Assembly: GCF_014851565.1 (NCBI RefSeq)
Contig: NZ_JACVAA010000002.1
Location: 558,001-622,000 of the forward strand
Length of the DNA stretch: 64,000 bases
Direction of reading: 5' to 3'
DNA from: Pseudomonas sp. PDM15
Lineage (GTDB): Bacteria > Pseudomonadota > Gammaproteobacteria > Pseudomonadales > Pseudomonadaceae
Part shown: positions 44,241 through 54,600 of the stretch, in pieces
How positions within the stretch are numbered: position 1 is the stretch's first letter
How the letters are laid out: every line of letters starts with the position of its first letter
Notes under the pieces: generated by a model
What the model saw: the letters and a program-made list of their open reading frames with translations, nothing else
Databases searched by the model: none
What the model was told of the DNA's origin: nothing
Position numbers and translations under genes: made by a program

Positions 44241-46347
44241 CCTCTGACTCCGACGCCGCGTTCACCGGCATCCCGCATTTTCTCGCCTGCAACAACACGG
44301 TGAATGGCTCGCTCGCCACGCCATGGCTGAACAGGTAGCCCTGCCCCTCCTGGCACAGCTCGCCCTGGAGAAAGGCCAGCTGCGTATCGTTTTCCACGCC
44401 TTCGGCGACGACCTGATAGCTGAGGCTGGCGCACATGGCGATCACTGCGCTGACGATGGCACCATCGCCGGCACCGATGGAGTGCACGAAGGACTTGTCG
44501 ATCTTCAGCACATCGATAGGAAATTTCAGCAGGTAGCTCAGGCTGGAGTAACCGGTACCGAAATCATCCATGGCGAGTTGCACCCCGATATCCTTGAGCT
44601 GGCGCAGGATCTCGGCGCTGGAATCGGCATCGCGCATCAGTACGCTTTCCGTGATTTCCAGCTGCAGACAGGCTGGCGGCAACCCGCTCTCGTCGAGAAT
44701 GGCCTGCACACCGGCGACGAAGTCCGGATGACGAAATTCCAGCGCGCAGAAATTCACCGATATTGTGGGCAGCTCAAACCCCTTCTCCCGCCAGCACGCA
44801 GCCTGCAGACAAGCCTCGCGCAGCACCCAGCGACCAATCGGCACGATCAAACCGCACTCCTCGGCAATGGCCACGAAGCGCTCCGGCAGGGTCACTCCCC
44901 ATTGCGGGTGCAGCCAGCGCAACAGCGCCTCGGCACCAGTGATGACGCCTGTTGCCAGGTTGACCTTGGGCTGGTAATGCAGCATGAACTCACGGCGATC
45001 CAGGGCCTGCCACAGGTTGCTTTCGATGACCTGCCGCTCCACGGCGCGCACGTTCATCGCATGCTTGAAGAACTGGTAGTTATTCCGCCCCACCTCCTTG
45101 GCGTGGTACATCGCGGTATCCGCGTTCTTCAGCAACCCCTCGGCACTGTCGGCATCTGCCGGGTAAACGCTGATGCCGATGCTGCAGGTCATGTGCAGCT
45201 CGTGCTGGTCGATGGAGTACGGAGCAGACAGCGCCGCGATGATCTTGTGCGCGATGACGCTGGCATCCTGCATGTCACGCCCCTCCGCCAGAAGTACCAC
45301 GAACTCGTCCCCACCATTGCGGCTCACCGTATCGGTGCTACGCACGCAGGCCGATAGCCGCTGCGCCACTATTTGCAACAGCTGATCCCCCGCCGCATGG
45401 CCGAGGGAGTCATTGATGTGCTTGAAGTGATCCAGATCGAGGAACATCAGTGCAATGGCATTGCCACTGCGCTCCGCCAGGCTGATCGCCTGGGCGATAC
45501 GGTCGCTCAACAGCACGCGGTTGGGCAGCCGGGTGAGGGGGTCGTGCTGGGCCAGATAGGCCATACGCATAGCCATGGCACGCGCCTCGGACACATCGTG
45601 GAACACCACCACGGCCCCGCTGATCTGGCCGCCGGGGTCGAGAATCGGCGCGGCGGAATCCTCAATCGCCACGTTGCTGCCATCGCGCCGCACCAGCATG
45701 CTCCCGGCCGTCATCCCCATCGGCTGCTTCTGCTCGAGCACCAGGCGCACCGGGTTGACGGCAGCCGCAGCCGTTTCGCCATCGACCATGTACATCACCT
45801 GGTCGATGGGCTGGCCATGAGCGTCGTCACGCGGCCAGCCGGTCATGTTTTCCGCCGCCGTATTCAGGTAGTCGACATTGCCCTGCAGATCCGTACCGAT
45901 AACGGCATCGCTGATCGAGTTGAGGGTGAGTTCCGCACGGACCTTCTCAACGCCGAAATGCGTCTCCATCGTCTGGCGCTGAATGATGTGGCTAAGCGAC
46001 TGCGCCACCAGGTAACTGGCGAACAATCCCTTCAACAGATACCCCTGGGCGCCGCATTCCAGCGCCTGCAGCGCCAGGGTCTCGTCCTCCGGCACGCACA
46101 GGGTCATGATCGGCACCTTTGGTGCCACCGCAAATAGTTTCTTGAAGGTATCGATCCCCTGGCTGTCGGGTAGCGCCAGATCGAGCAACACCGCATCGAT
46201 GCCGCCCTCCTGCACGCGCCCCAATGCAGCGGACAATGTCTTGACCTGCTCGCTGTTGAAGGGGCCATCCGCCGCTTCGCCGAGCATGCCCAGCAGCCCA
46301 CGGCAATCGACGGCATCCGCGGTGACAATCAGTATCCGGTAGGTCAT
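44230..46347 (-). CDS. Receiver-PAS-GGDEF-EAL response regulator
   Basis: 705 residues. A receiver-like N terminus (ILIVTADAVDCRG, with one acidic residue of the usual pair missing; phospho-acceptor Asp in VLLDLALPDSQG; Lys in YLLKGL) precedes PAS, GGDEF (RNGGDEFVVLL with I-site RSTD) and EAL (GAEALLRW, QLEITES, DDFGTGYSS, KIDKSF). Both catalytic domains look intact. The missing acidic residue (VTAD instead of DD) may reduce Mg2+-dependent phosphorylation. The ATG at 46347 is used. It is convergent with the second Crp/Fnr gene. Confidence 0.9.
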   Translation of the reverse strand: MTYRILIVTADAVDCRGLLGMLGEAADGPFNSEQVKTLSAALGRVQEGGIDAVLLDLALPDSQGIDTFKKLFAVAPKVPIMTLCVPEDETLALQALECGAQGYLLKGLFASYLVAQSLSHIIQRQTMETHFGVEKVRAELTLNSISDAVIGTDLQGNVDYLNTAAENMTGWPRDDAHGQPIDQVMYMVDGETAAAAVNPVRLVLEQKQPMGMTAGSMLVRRDGSNVAIEDSAAPILDPGGQISGAVVVFHDVSEARAMAMRMAYLAQHDPLTRLPNRVLLSDRIAQAISLAERSGNAIALMFLDLDHFKHINDSLGHAAGDQLLQIVAQRLSACVRSTDTVSRNGGDEFVVLLAEGRDMQDASVIAHKIIAALSAPYSIDQHELHMTCSIGISVYPADADSAEGLLKNADTAMYHAKEVGRNNYQFFKHAMNVRAVERQVIESNLWQALDRREFMLHYQPKVNLATGVITGAEALLRWLHPQWGVTLPERFVAIAEECGLIVPIGRWVLREACLQAACWREKGFELPTISVNFCALEFRHPDFVAGVQAILDESGLPPACLQLEITESVLMRDADSSAEILRQLKDIGVQLAMDDFGTGYSSLSYLLKFPIDVLKIDKSFVHSIGAGDGAIVSAVIAMCASLSYQVVAEGVENDTQLAFLQGELCQEGQGYLFSHGVASEPFTVLLQARKCGMPVNAASESEARL

Positions 46348-46415
46348 CACCCGTCTCCGTTGAGTACTGTTAGGTGTGAGGTGGTACGGAGAAGCACCTC
46401 GCCGCGCAAGCGAAC

Positions 46416-46634
46416 TCATGGCTGTCCCGGTTCGCCTTCATCCTCATCCGCAGTCGATTCCAGATGGATGTATTGCCGCTCGTCCGCCGGATTGCGTACG
46501 GGTGGTTGGTCGATCTCGGGTTGCCGCGGGATCTGTGGTTCGTGGATCTCGTTGGGCAACGGCGCGTACTCGGGAACGCGTTCCGTCGATTCGATATCGC
46601 TGCCCGGAGCATCCGGCTCGATTGGCTTGTTCAT
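46416..46634 (-). CDS. Small acidic Pro-rich disordered protein (MNKP family, copy 1)
   Basis: 72 residues beginning MNKPIEPDAPGSDIESTERV. It is rich in Pro, Glu, Asp and Arg, with no hydrophobic core, so it should be disordered and cytoplasmic. Ribosome site GGAGGTCAGC before the ATG is nearly the same as in two similar small genes (58562-58762, 61463-61666). Dyad site a is 90 bp upstream. No known family; a hydrophilin-like protective role is a guess from composition and context. Confidence 0.7.
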   Translation of the reverse strand: MNKPIEPDAPGSDIESTERVPEYAPLPNEIHEPQIPRQPEIDQPPVRNPADERQYIHLESTADEDEGEPGQP

Positions 46635-46689
46635 GCTGACCTCCAATGCAGACCCTCTCTCACACTGAAGGCGGAGCTCGGGCAGGTAG

Positions 46690-46731
46690 ACCATGACAGC
46701 CATGTCCGAGTCTGTCCGTACGCTAACGCAC
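46690..46731 (-). promoter_or_regulatory. Site a: dyad plus -10 for the 46634 gene
   Basis: On the minus strand GTG-CGTTAGCG-TACGGAC, centre 46724.5, followed by CATGGT 32 bp downstream (46690-46695). The start codon is 90 bp from the centre. Divergent from site b, 62 bp away. Confidence 0.65.
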
Positions 46732-46779
46732 ATAGGTGGTAGAGCCTTCGGAGCAGGCCCGCAGGCGTTACCGTCGGTG

Positions 46780-46821
46780 GTTCGCTAGCGTACAGACCGG
46801 CGTCCGACAGCCGCACAGAAT
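46780..46821 (+). promoter_or_regulatory. Site b: dyad plus -10 for the 46854 gene
   Basis: GTT-CGCTAGCG-TACAGAC, centre 46786.5, with CAGAAT 32 bp downstream (46816-46821). The core CGCTAGCG is a perfect palindrome. Confidence 0.68.
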
Positions 46822-46853
46822 GGTGGCAACCAGGGCAGCCAGCAGATCGCGCC

Positions 46854-47063
46854 ATGCACGGAATGACAGAGTCACATCTAGTCAGCCACATCAATGCACA
46901 GTGCCATCCGCTGCTGCGCTACCTGCACAAGTTGAGCGGCGTGCACTACTCCGCCACCTATGAGCCCCCCTTCGGCTACGAACTCAACCCACTGCACGGT
47001 CGCAGCCGACACGCCACCGTGGAGGAGCTGGCTAATGCCGAGGTCTGGCAGCTGCTGCCGTAG
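46854..47063 (+). CDS. Small hypothetical protein (66-69 aa)
   Basis: Two ATGs are possible, 46854 and 46863; the second gives a distance to the dyad centre (76 bp) closer to the other genes of the group, but neither has a strong ribosome site. The protein has a helical N terminus (ESHLVSHINAQCHPLLRYLHKL), an aromatic middle (YSATYEPPFGYELNP) and ends in VEELANAEVWQLLP. No known family. Site b upstream suggests co-regulation with its divergent neighbour. Confidence 0.6.
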   Translation: MHGMTESHLVSHINAQCHPLLRYLHKLSGVHYSATYEPPFGYELNPLHGRSRHATVEELANAEVWQLLP

Positions 47064-47152
47064 GCGAACCGAGCGAAGAGCCTGGCGCTTCTGCGCCGGG
47101 CTTGTGCACGCAGCTGCAACCCCCGCACGTCATCATCTCAGGAGGTATTGCT

Positions 47153-47494
47153 ATGAGCAGTTTCAGCATCGAAGGTTGGCGCAAAGCCAATGGGGCAGAC
47201 AGATCCACGCCGATGGAACATATCGACTTCTATCTGAACGGCGTCGACCACCTGCACTTGGAACAGGCAGAGGAATACCTGCAGAAGAGCCACCAGCGCG
47301 AGACCACGGTCGATGTCGATCTGGGGACACTGAACCTTAGCTTGCCGGACGAATGCGGAGCGCTGGGGGACTGCAATCTGCGGGTCTATCTGCGACCAGA
47401 CGATCAGCGTGGCCAGTTCCATCTGGTCGGTCACCTGCTCAGCGATGGCAGCCTGATCTATAGCAACGCGATTCTGATCGACCAGCTGATGTAG
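47153..47494 (+). CDS. Hypothetical protein (113 aa)
   Basis: ATG at 47153 follows CAGGAGGTATTGCT, a strong ribosome site. The sequence starts MSSFSIEGWRKANGADRS and continues as an alternating polar/hydrophobic, probably beta-rich domain (TTVDVDLGTLNLSLPDECG, LRVYLRPDDQRGQFHLVG). No signal peptide or membrane helix. Family not recognised. It lies 89 bp downstream of the preceding small gene and may share its promoter. Confidence 0.65.
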   Translation: MSSFSIEGWRKANGADRSTPMEHIDFYLNGVDHLHLEQAEEYLQKSHQRETTVDVDLGTLNLSLPDECGALGDCNLRVYLRPDDQRGQFHLVGHLLSDGSLIYSNAILIDQLM

Positions 47495-47607
47495 CCGTAA
47501 CCAGCCCTCCATGCCTGCCTGGCCGGAGATCCCTGAAGCATGTGCAAACGGATCGCCACGCCAGCCGTTCTAGCGGCGGCGTGATGATCCCGCAGCAATG
47601 CGCTGCG

Positions 47608-48441
47608 TTAAAACACCAGTTCCTTGGACTGCACGCTCCTCACGCCACGTACGTTCTGCGCCAGCTCGATGGCTAGGTCGTGCTCGGCGCCGTTGCTGAC
47701 CCTGCCCCTGAGGCTGACGATGCCCTTGTTGGTGGTCACATCGATGGCCGAGCCAGACACGTTGCTGGAGTAGAGCAGAGTCGATTTGACCTTGGTGGTG
47801 ATCCAGCTGTCGGAGAGATCGGCGCCCGCTTCGTCGGCCATACTCTTGCCGTTTTCAGTGACCGTCGGCTGCAGGGCATTGACCTTGATCTGGTTGTCCA
47901 CCGCGACCACTCCCTGGGTGTTCATTGCCATACGGCCAGCGAGATCACGCTCGGCGGCACTCTGCGCCGTGCCGCGCAGGGTCACCCGACCGTACTTGGT
48001 ATCCACATTGGTGGACATGCCGTCGGTGTTCTTGCCCCACATCAGCTTCGACTTGATCTTCGCGGTGATGCCGGCGTCATCGATGGTGTCGCCAAAGCTG
48101 CGCTCGGCGCCGGGTTTGGCCGGCTGGTAGTCGGCGTTGACGACAATCCGGTTATCGACTTCGGTGATGCCTTGGACGCCCAGGGCAATCTCCCTGGCCA
48201 GATCCTTGTTGACCTCTTCGGCGACATTGCCGGTCAAGGTGGCCTTGCCGTTTTCCACCGAGACCTTGAGGTCGTTGGCGCGCAGATACGGACTCAGCGC
48301 ATAGGTGGTCCAGATCTGGGTTTCCTGGCGGGCATTGGTGACCTCCTGTGCTTCCGTAGCAGCAATGGCTCCGCCACTGGCGGTGCTGGCGGCAAGGGCA
48401 ATGGCGGAAGCCAGGCACAAGATGCGCGATTGTTTTTTCAT
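47608..48441 (-). CDS. Three-BON-domain periplasmic protein (OsmY-like)
   Basis: 277 residues with a signal peptide ending ASGGAIAA. Three BON domains follow (about 42-110, 125-195, 210-277), each with the V-x-x-G-x-[VA]-x-L-x-G-x-V pattern and a final V-V-x-V-x-N/V-x-x-I element (KATLTGNVAEE, RVTLRGTAQSA, IVSLRGRVSNG). BON proteins such as OsmY protect the envelope under osmotic stress. E. coli OsmY has two domains; three is unusual but known in BON proteins. Ribosome site GAGGTCACC is shared with the small MNKP genes. Site c lies upstream. Confidence 0.87.
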   Translation of the reverse strand: MKKQSRILCLASAIALAASTASGGAIAATEAQEVTNARQETQIWTTYALSPYLRANDLKVSVENGKATLTGNVAEEVNKDLAREIALGVQGITEVDNRIVVNADYQPAKPGAERSFGDTIDDAGITAKIKSKLMWGKNTDGMSTNVDTKYGRVTLRGTAQSAAERDLAGRMAMNTQGVVAVDNQIKVNALQPTVTENGKSMADEAGADLSDSWITTKVKSTLLYSSNVSGSAIDVTTNKGIVSLRGRVSNGAEHDLAIELAQNVRGVRSVQSKELVF

Positions 48442-48493
48442 GGTGACCTCTGAAGAGCCACAGCACACACGATTGCGTGATTGCGGGTAGAGG

Positions 48494-48535
48494 ACATTGG
48501 CAGGCGCTGCGCCGCTCGTCGGTGCGCTAGCGCGC
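48494..48535 (-). promoter_or_regulatory. Site c: dyad plus -10 for the BON gene
   Basis: Minus-strand GCG-CGCTAGCG-CACCGAC, centre 48528.5, with CAATGT 32 bp downstream (48494-48499). The start codon is 87 bp from the centre. Confidence 0.65.
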
Positions 48536-48562
48536 ATAGAGCCGATAGACCTGCCGGGCTAT

Positions 48563-48604
48563 GTGCGCTAGCGGACAGACCGCGCCAACCACTCTGCGCA
48601 GACT
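48563..48604 (+). promoter_or_regulatory. Site d: dyad plus -10 for the glucan synthase gene
   Basis: GTG-CGCTAGCG-GACAGAC, centre 48569.5, with CAGACT 32 bp downstream (48599-48604). Inverted with respect to site c, 41 bp apart. The start codon is 118 bp away, giving a longer leader than the other genes. Confidence 0.65.
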
Positions 48605-48687
48605 TGCCTCCTAAGCTACGCCATCCCGTTGCCCCACTGCGCGCTCCCGCAGGTCGCCGAAAACAGACGTGGCAGGTCAAGGAAACA

Positions 48688-51600
48688 ATGCCCAGCACAT
48701 GGCTCCGCAACTCGTCGCGCCTGCGCAGTACGCCTCGTAAGTTTGCCTACGAGCCCGTCTTGCGTGCCGAACTGTTCAGCGCAGAGCAAATGGCAAGCCA
48801 CGGCCACCTTCTGGCCAGGCAGCACCAGCTCAGCCCACGCTCGGCCTCCGCGGCTTTGCTGGTACGCCTCGACGACAACGAGGCGCTGCTGGTGCACAGC
48901 TGCGCCATGCTCGGCGAGGTACCGCCGGCCACACGCCGCGCCACCCCGGCGGCGGAATGGCTGCTGGACAACTTCTACCTGATCGAGGAGCAGATCCGTA
49001 CCGCGCGCCAGCACCTGCCCAAGGGCTATAGCCGCGAGCTGCCACGCCTGGCAGGTGGCCCGTCGAGCGGTCTGCCGCGGGTCTACGACATTGCCCTGGA
49101 AACCATCTCGCATGGCGACGGCCGGGTCGACAGCGAGAGCCTGAGTCGCTTCATCGTGTCCTACCAGTCCGTCACGCCGCTGACCCTCGGCGAGCTGTGG
49201 GCGATTCCGATCATGCTGCGCCTGGCGCTGATCGAGAACCTGCGCCGTGTGGCCTCGCGGGTAATGGCCAACTGGGACGACCGCAACCTGGCCAACGACT
49301 GGGCCGACCGTCTGCACGAAACCGCCGAGCACGACGCCAAGAGCGTGCTGCTGACCGTCGCCGACATGGCCCGTTCGCAACCGCCGCTGACCAGCTCGTT
49401 CGTCGCCGAGCTGGCCAGGCGCCTGCAGGGGCAGAGCGCGGCGCTGATCCTGCCGCTGACCTGGATAGAACAGACGCTCGGCGAAAGCGGCCTGAACATC
49501 GAGCGCCTGGTGCAGCTGGATGCCCAGCAGCAGGCCGCCGAACAGGTGTCCATCAGCAACAGCATCAACAGCCTGCGCAAGTTGTCCGCCATCGACTGGC
49601 GCAGCTTCGTCGAGAGCATGAGCCGGGCAGAACAGGTGCTGCACGAAGACCCGGCGCAGATCTACCCGCACATGGACTTCGCCACCCGCGACCATTACCG
49701 CCATGTGATCGAACGCCTGGCCAAGCACTGCGCGCATAGCGAGGAGACGGTAGCCCGCACCGCCATCGAGCTGGCCGCCAATGCCAGCGCAGGGGTCTGC
49801 AGCCACGTCGGCTTCTATCTGCTGGGCCCAGGCCTGGGCGAACTGGAGCGCCGGATCGAGGCCCGTGTACCGCTGACCGAGGCCTGGCAGCGCCTGCTGC
49901 GCAGTGCGCCGCTGACCTTTTTCCTCACCCCGGTGTTCACCCTCAGCCTGCTTCTGGCCTGGCCCTTCCTCGCCAGCGCCCAGGCCAACGGCGTGAGCGA
50001 CGGCCTGCTGGCCCTGCTCGGCGTGCCGGCCCTGCTGATGACCAGCTGCCTGGCCCTGGGCCTGGTCAACTGGCTGGTGACCCTGACCGTGGCGCCGCAC
50101 ATCCTGCCGCGCCTGGACTACAGCGGCGGGATTCCCGACCAGGCGCGCACCCTGGTGGTGGTACCCACCCTGATGGGCTGCGCGCGGGATATCGAGGAAC
50201 TGGTCGAAGGCCTGGAAGTACGCTTCCTGGCCAACCGCGACGCCAATCTGCACTTCGCCCTGCTCACCGACTTCATGGATGCACCGAGCGAGGTGCTGGA
50301 ACAGGATGCCGCCCTGCTCGTGCTGGCCCGCCAGCTGATCGAGGCGCTCAACCACAAGTACCCGCCAGTCAGCGCCGAACGCTTCTACCTGCTGCATCGC
50401 CCGCGCCGCTGGAACCCCGCCGAAGGCGTGTGGATGGGCCATGAACGCAAGCGCGGCAAGCTCGCCGCGCTGAATGCCCTGCTGCGCGGCCAGGGCCAGG
50501 AACAGTTCGCCCTGATCGTCGGCGACATCGCCGCCCTGCCGCCGGTGCAGTACGTGATCAGCCTGGACACCGACACCCAGCTGCCGCGCGATGTCGCCCG
50601 GCAACTGGTCGGCGCCCTTGCCCACCCGCTCAACCAGGCGGTGTTCGACCCGGTGCGGCGCCGCATCAGTAGCGGTTACGCCATCCTCCAGCCACGGGTC
50701 GGCATCAGCCTGCCGAGCACCGCGCGCTCGGCCTATGCCCAGCTGTTCGGCAGCGACGCCGGAGTCGACCCCTATACCCGCGCCGTCTCCGACGTGTACC
50801 AGGACCTGTTCCAGCACGGCTCGTTCATCGGCAAGGGCATCTACGCGGTGGATGCCTTCGAGCAGGCGCTGGAAGGCTGCTTCCCGGACAACCGCATCCT
50901 CAGCCACGACCTGATCGAAGGCTGCTACGCCCGCTCCGGCCTGCTCAGCGACGTGCAGCTGTACGAGGAACACCCGGCCCGCTACAGCGCCGACTGCAAG
51001 CGCCGGCACCGCTGGATCCGCGGCGACTGGCAGTTGCTGCCCTGGCTGCTGCCGTGGACGCCGAAGCCCGCGGGTGGCCTGCAGCGCAATCGCCTCGGCG
51101 CGCTGGCGCGCTGGAAGATTCTCGACAACCTGCGCCGCAGCCTGGAGCCGGCGGCCTTTCTCGCCATGCTGCTGTGGGGCTGGTTCGCTATCGACCAGGC
51201 ACTGCTGTGGACCCTGGCGGTGCTCGCCCTGGTGCTGACCCAACCCTTGCTCGGCACATTGCTGGAACTGCTGCGCAAACCCCATGACACGTCCTTCGGC
51301 CAGCACCTGCAGGCCGTCGCGCGCATGGCCGCGCTGCATTTCGGCCGCGCCATGCTGGCGCTGGTATGGCTGCCCTTCGAGGCCCTGTTCAGCCTGGACG
51401 CCATCGCCCGCACCCTGTGGCGCATGTTGCTCAGCCGGCGCCACCTGCTGCAGTGGAGCCCCTCGCGCGAGGTGGAGCGCAGCAGCCGCAACGATCTACC
51501 CGGTCTGTACCGGCTGATGTGGGTCGCCCCCACGCTGGCGCTGGCCTGCGCCGCACTGCTGGTGTCCAGGCCCACGGTCCTGGCGCTGGCCAGCCCCCTG

Positions 51601-54600
51601 CTGTTGCTGTGGCTGGCCAGCCCGGCGATCGCCTGGTGGCTGAGCCGCCCCAGGGCCCGCGCGAGCTTCGCGCCTTCCGCCGAGGAGCTGCGCTTTCTGC
51701 GCAACCTGACGCGCAAGACCTGGGCCTTCTTCGACCAGCATGTCGGCCCGCTGGACAACTGGCTGCCGCCCGACAATATCCAGGAGCAGCCGAGCCTGGT
51801 GATCGCCCACCGCACCTCGCCCACCAACATAGGCATGGCCCTGCTCTCGCACCTGGCCGCCTACGATTTCGGCTACCTCAGCGCCGGCCGCCTGCTGGCG
51901 CGTCTGGAGCAGTCGCTGAGCAGCATGGCCAGCCTGGAACGCCATCGCCGGCACTTCTTCAACTGGTACGACACCCAGACCCTCAAGCCACTGCCACCGC
52001 ATTATGTGTCGACGGTGGACAGCGGCAACCTGGCCGGCCTGCTGCTGACCCTGCGCCCCGGCCTGCTGGAGCTGGCGGACCAGCCCCTGTTCACACCCCA
52101 GCTGTTTACCGGCCTCGTCGACACCCTCTCGCTACTGCGCGAGGCGGTGGTCGACGCGCAACTCGACGAACGTGTCCTGCGCGACGTTCAGGGCGAACTC
52201 GATAGCGCACTGGCGGCGCCGCCACAGAGCCTGGAGGCGGCCGCCCTGCACCTGCAACGGCTGCTCGAGTGCAGCCGCCTGCTGCGCCAGACCCTGCACC
52301 CGGCGCAGGGCGGCGCTGGCGAACGCTGGCTGCAGGCTCTGGTGGCGCACTGTGAAGACCTGCATGACGAGCTGCAGCAGTTCCGCCTGCCGCCACTCGG
52401 CAGCGGCCAACAGCCGGCGCAGGCGACCTGGCAGCAGCTGACGCAGCTGGACAGCACCCAGTGGCCCGCCGCCGACCAACCCCGCGTGCAAGCGGTACAG
52501 CGCTGCGCCGGCGAGCGCATCGCCTGCGCCGAGCGCCTCGCCTGGCAAGCCGGCGATCTGGCAAAGATGGACTTCGGCTTTCTCTACGATCCGCAGCGCG
52601 ACTTGTTCGCCATCGGCTACAACGCCGAAGAAAACCGCCTGGACGCCGCCTACTACGACCTGCTGGCCTCCGAGGCGCGGCTGACCAACTTCGTGGTGAT
52701 CGCCCAGGGCCAGCTGCCCCAGGAAGGCTGGTTCACCCTCGGCCGCCTGCTCACCAGCAACGCCGGCGTGCCGGTCCTGCTGTCCTGGTCCGGCTCGATG
52801 TTCGAGTACCTGATGCCCATGCTGGTGATGCCCAACTATCCCGGCACCCTGCTCGACCAGACCTGCCGCGCCGCCGTGGCCCGGCAGATCCAGCATGGCA
52901 ACCAGCTGGGCCTGCCGTGGGGCGTGTCCGAGTCCGGCTACAACACCCAGGATGCCCACTTCAACTACCAGTACCGCGCCTTCGGCGTCCCCGGCCTGGG
53001 CCTCAAGCGCGGGCTCGGCGAGGACATGGTGGTCGCTCCCTACGCCTCGGTCCTGGCCCTGATGGTCGACCCGCAAGCCGCCTGCCGGAATCTGCAGCGC
53101 CTGGCCACCGAAGGGCTGGCCGGCACCTTCGGGCTGTACGAGGCAGTCGACTACACCCCGTCACGCCTGCCACGCGGGCAGAGCGCCGCGGTGATCCACT
53201 CGTTCATGGCCCACCACCAGGGCATGAGCCTGCTGGCGCTGGCCCATGTGCTGCTGGACCGGCCGATGCAGCGACGTTTCGAGTCCGACCCGCAGTTCCA
53301 GGCCACCGCCCTGCTGCTGCAGGAACGCATCCCGAAAACCGCCGCGCAGTACCTGCATGCCGCCCACTCGCCTGCCGCCGACGCGGCCGCACGGGTCAGC
53401 GAGACCAAGCTTCGGGTATTCACCGACCCGGATCGCCGCCGCCTGGCCGTGCAGCTGCTGTCCAACGGCCGCTACCACGTGATGCTTAGCAGCGCCGGCG
53501 GTGGCTACAGCCGCTGCGACGGTACCGCCGTGACGCGCTGGCAGGAGGACACCAGCCGCGACCACTGGGGCATGTTCTGCTACCTGCGCGATGTCGCCAG
53601 CGGCGATTTCTGGTCCGCCGCGCACCAGCCGACCCTGCGCCGCACGGCCGGCTACGAGGCGATCTTCACCGATGCCCGCGCCGAGTTCCGCGTGCGCGAG
53701 CGCGACTTCGACAGCCATACCGAAATCGTCGTCTCGCCCGAGGACGACATCGAACTGCGCCGCCTGCACCTGACCAACCGTGCCCGCGTACGGCGCAGCC
53801 TGGAGCTGACCAGCTACGCCGAAGTGGTGCTCGCCCCGGCCATCGCCGATGCCCTGCACCCGGCCTTCAGCAAGCTGTTCGTGCAGACCGAGCTGGTGCC
53901 GGAGCTGCAGGCGATCCTCTGTTCGCGCCGGCCACGCTCGAGCCATGAGAGCGTGCCCTGGATGTGCCACCTGCTGGCCGCCCACGGTGTGGACATCGAC
54001 ACGATGTCCTACGAGACCGATCGCGCGCGCTTCATCGGCCGCGGCCGCAGCGCGGCCCGCCCGGCTGCGCTCGACATCGGCGTCGACAACCTGTCCGGCA
54101 GCGCCGGCTCGGTGCTCGACCCGATCGTGGCGATTCGCTGCCGGATCAGTCTGGAGCCCGGCCAGACCGCGATCATCGACCTGGTCAGCGGCATCGCCGA
54201 AACGCGCGAAGCCTGCCTGCAACTGGTCAACAAGTACCGCGACCGCCACCTGGCCGACCGCGTGTTCGGCCTGGCCTGGACTCACAGCCAAGTGCTGCTG
54301 CGCCAACTCAACGCCTCGCAGGCCGATGCCCGACTGTTCGAGCAGATGGCCGCCTCGATCCTCTATGCCAACGCCGCGCTGCGCGCCGATGCCGGCGTGC
54401 TGCTCGGCAACCAGCGCAACCAGTCCGACCTCTGGGGCCAGGCGATTTCCGGCGACCTGCCGATCGTCCTGGTGCAGATCGCCGACCCGGCCAATATCGA
54501 ACTGGTCCGCCAACTGGTGCAGGCCCACGCCTACTGGCGGCAGAAAGGCCTGGCGCTGGACCTGGTGATCTGGAACGAGGACCAGGCCGGCTATCGCCAG

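Noticed and set aside
46405..46412. CGCAAGCG near the start of the receiver-GGDEF-EAL gene
   Set aside because: In the orientation of that gene the flank lacks NAC and the hexamer at 32 bp is TCACAC; it lies partly within the neighbouring small gene.
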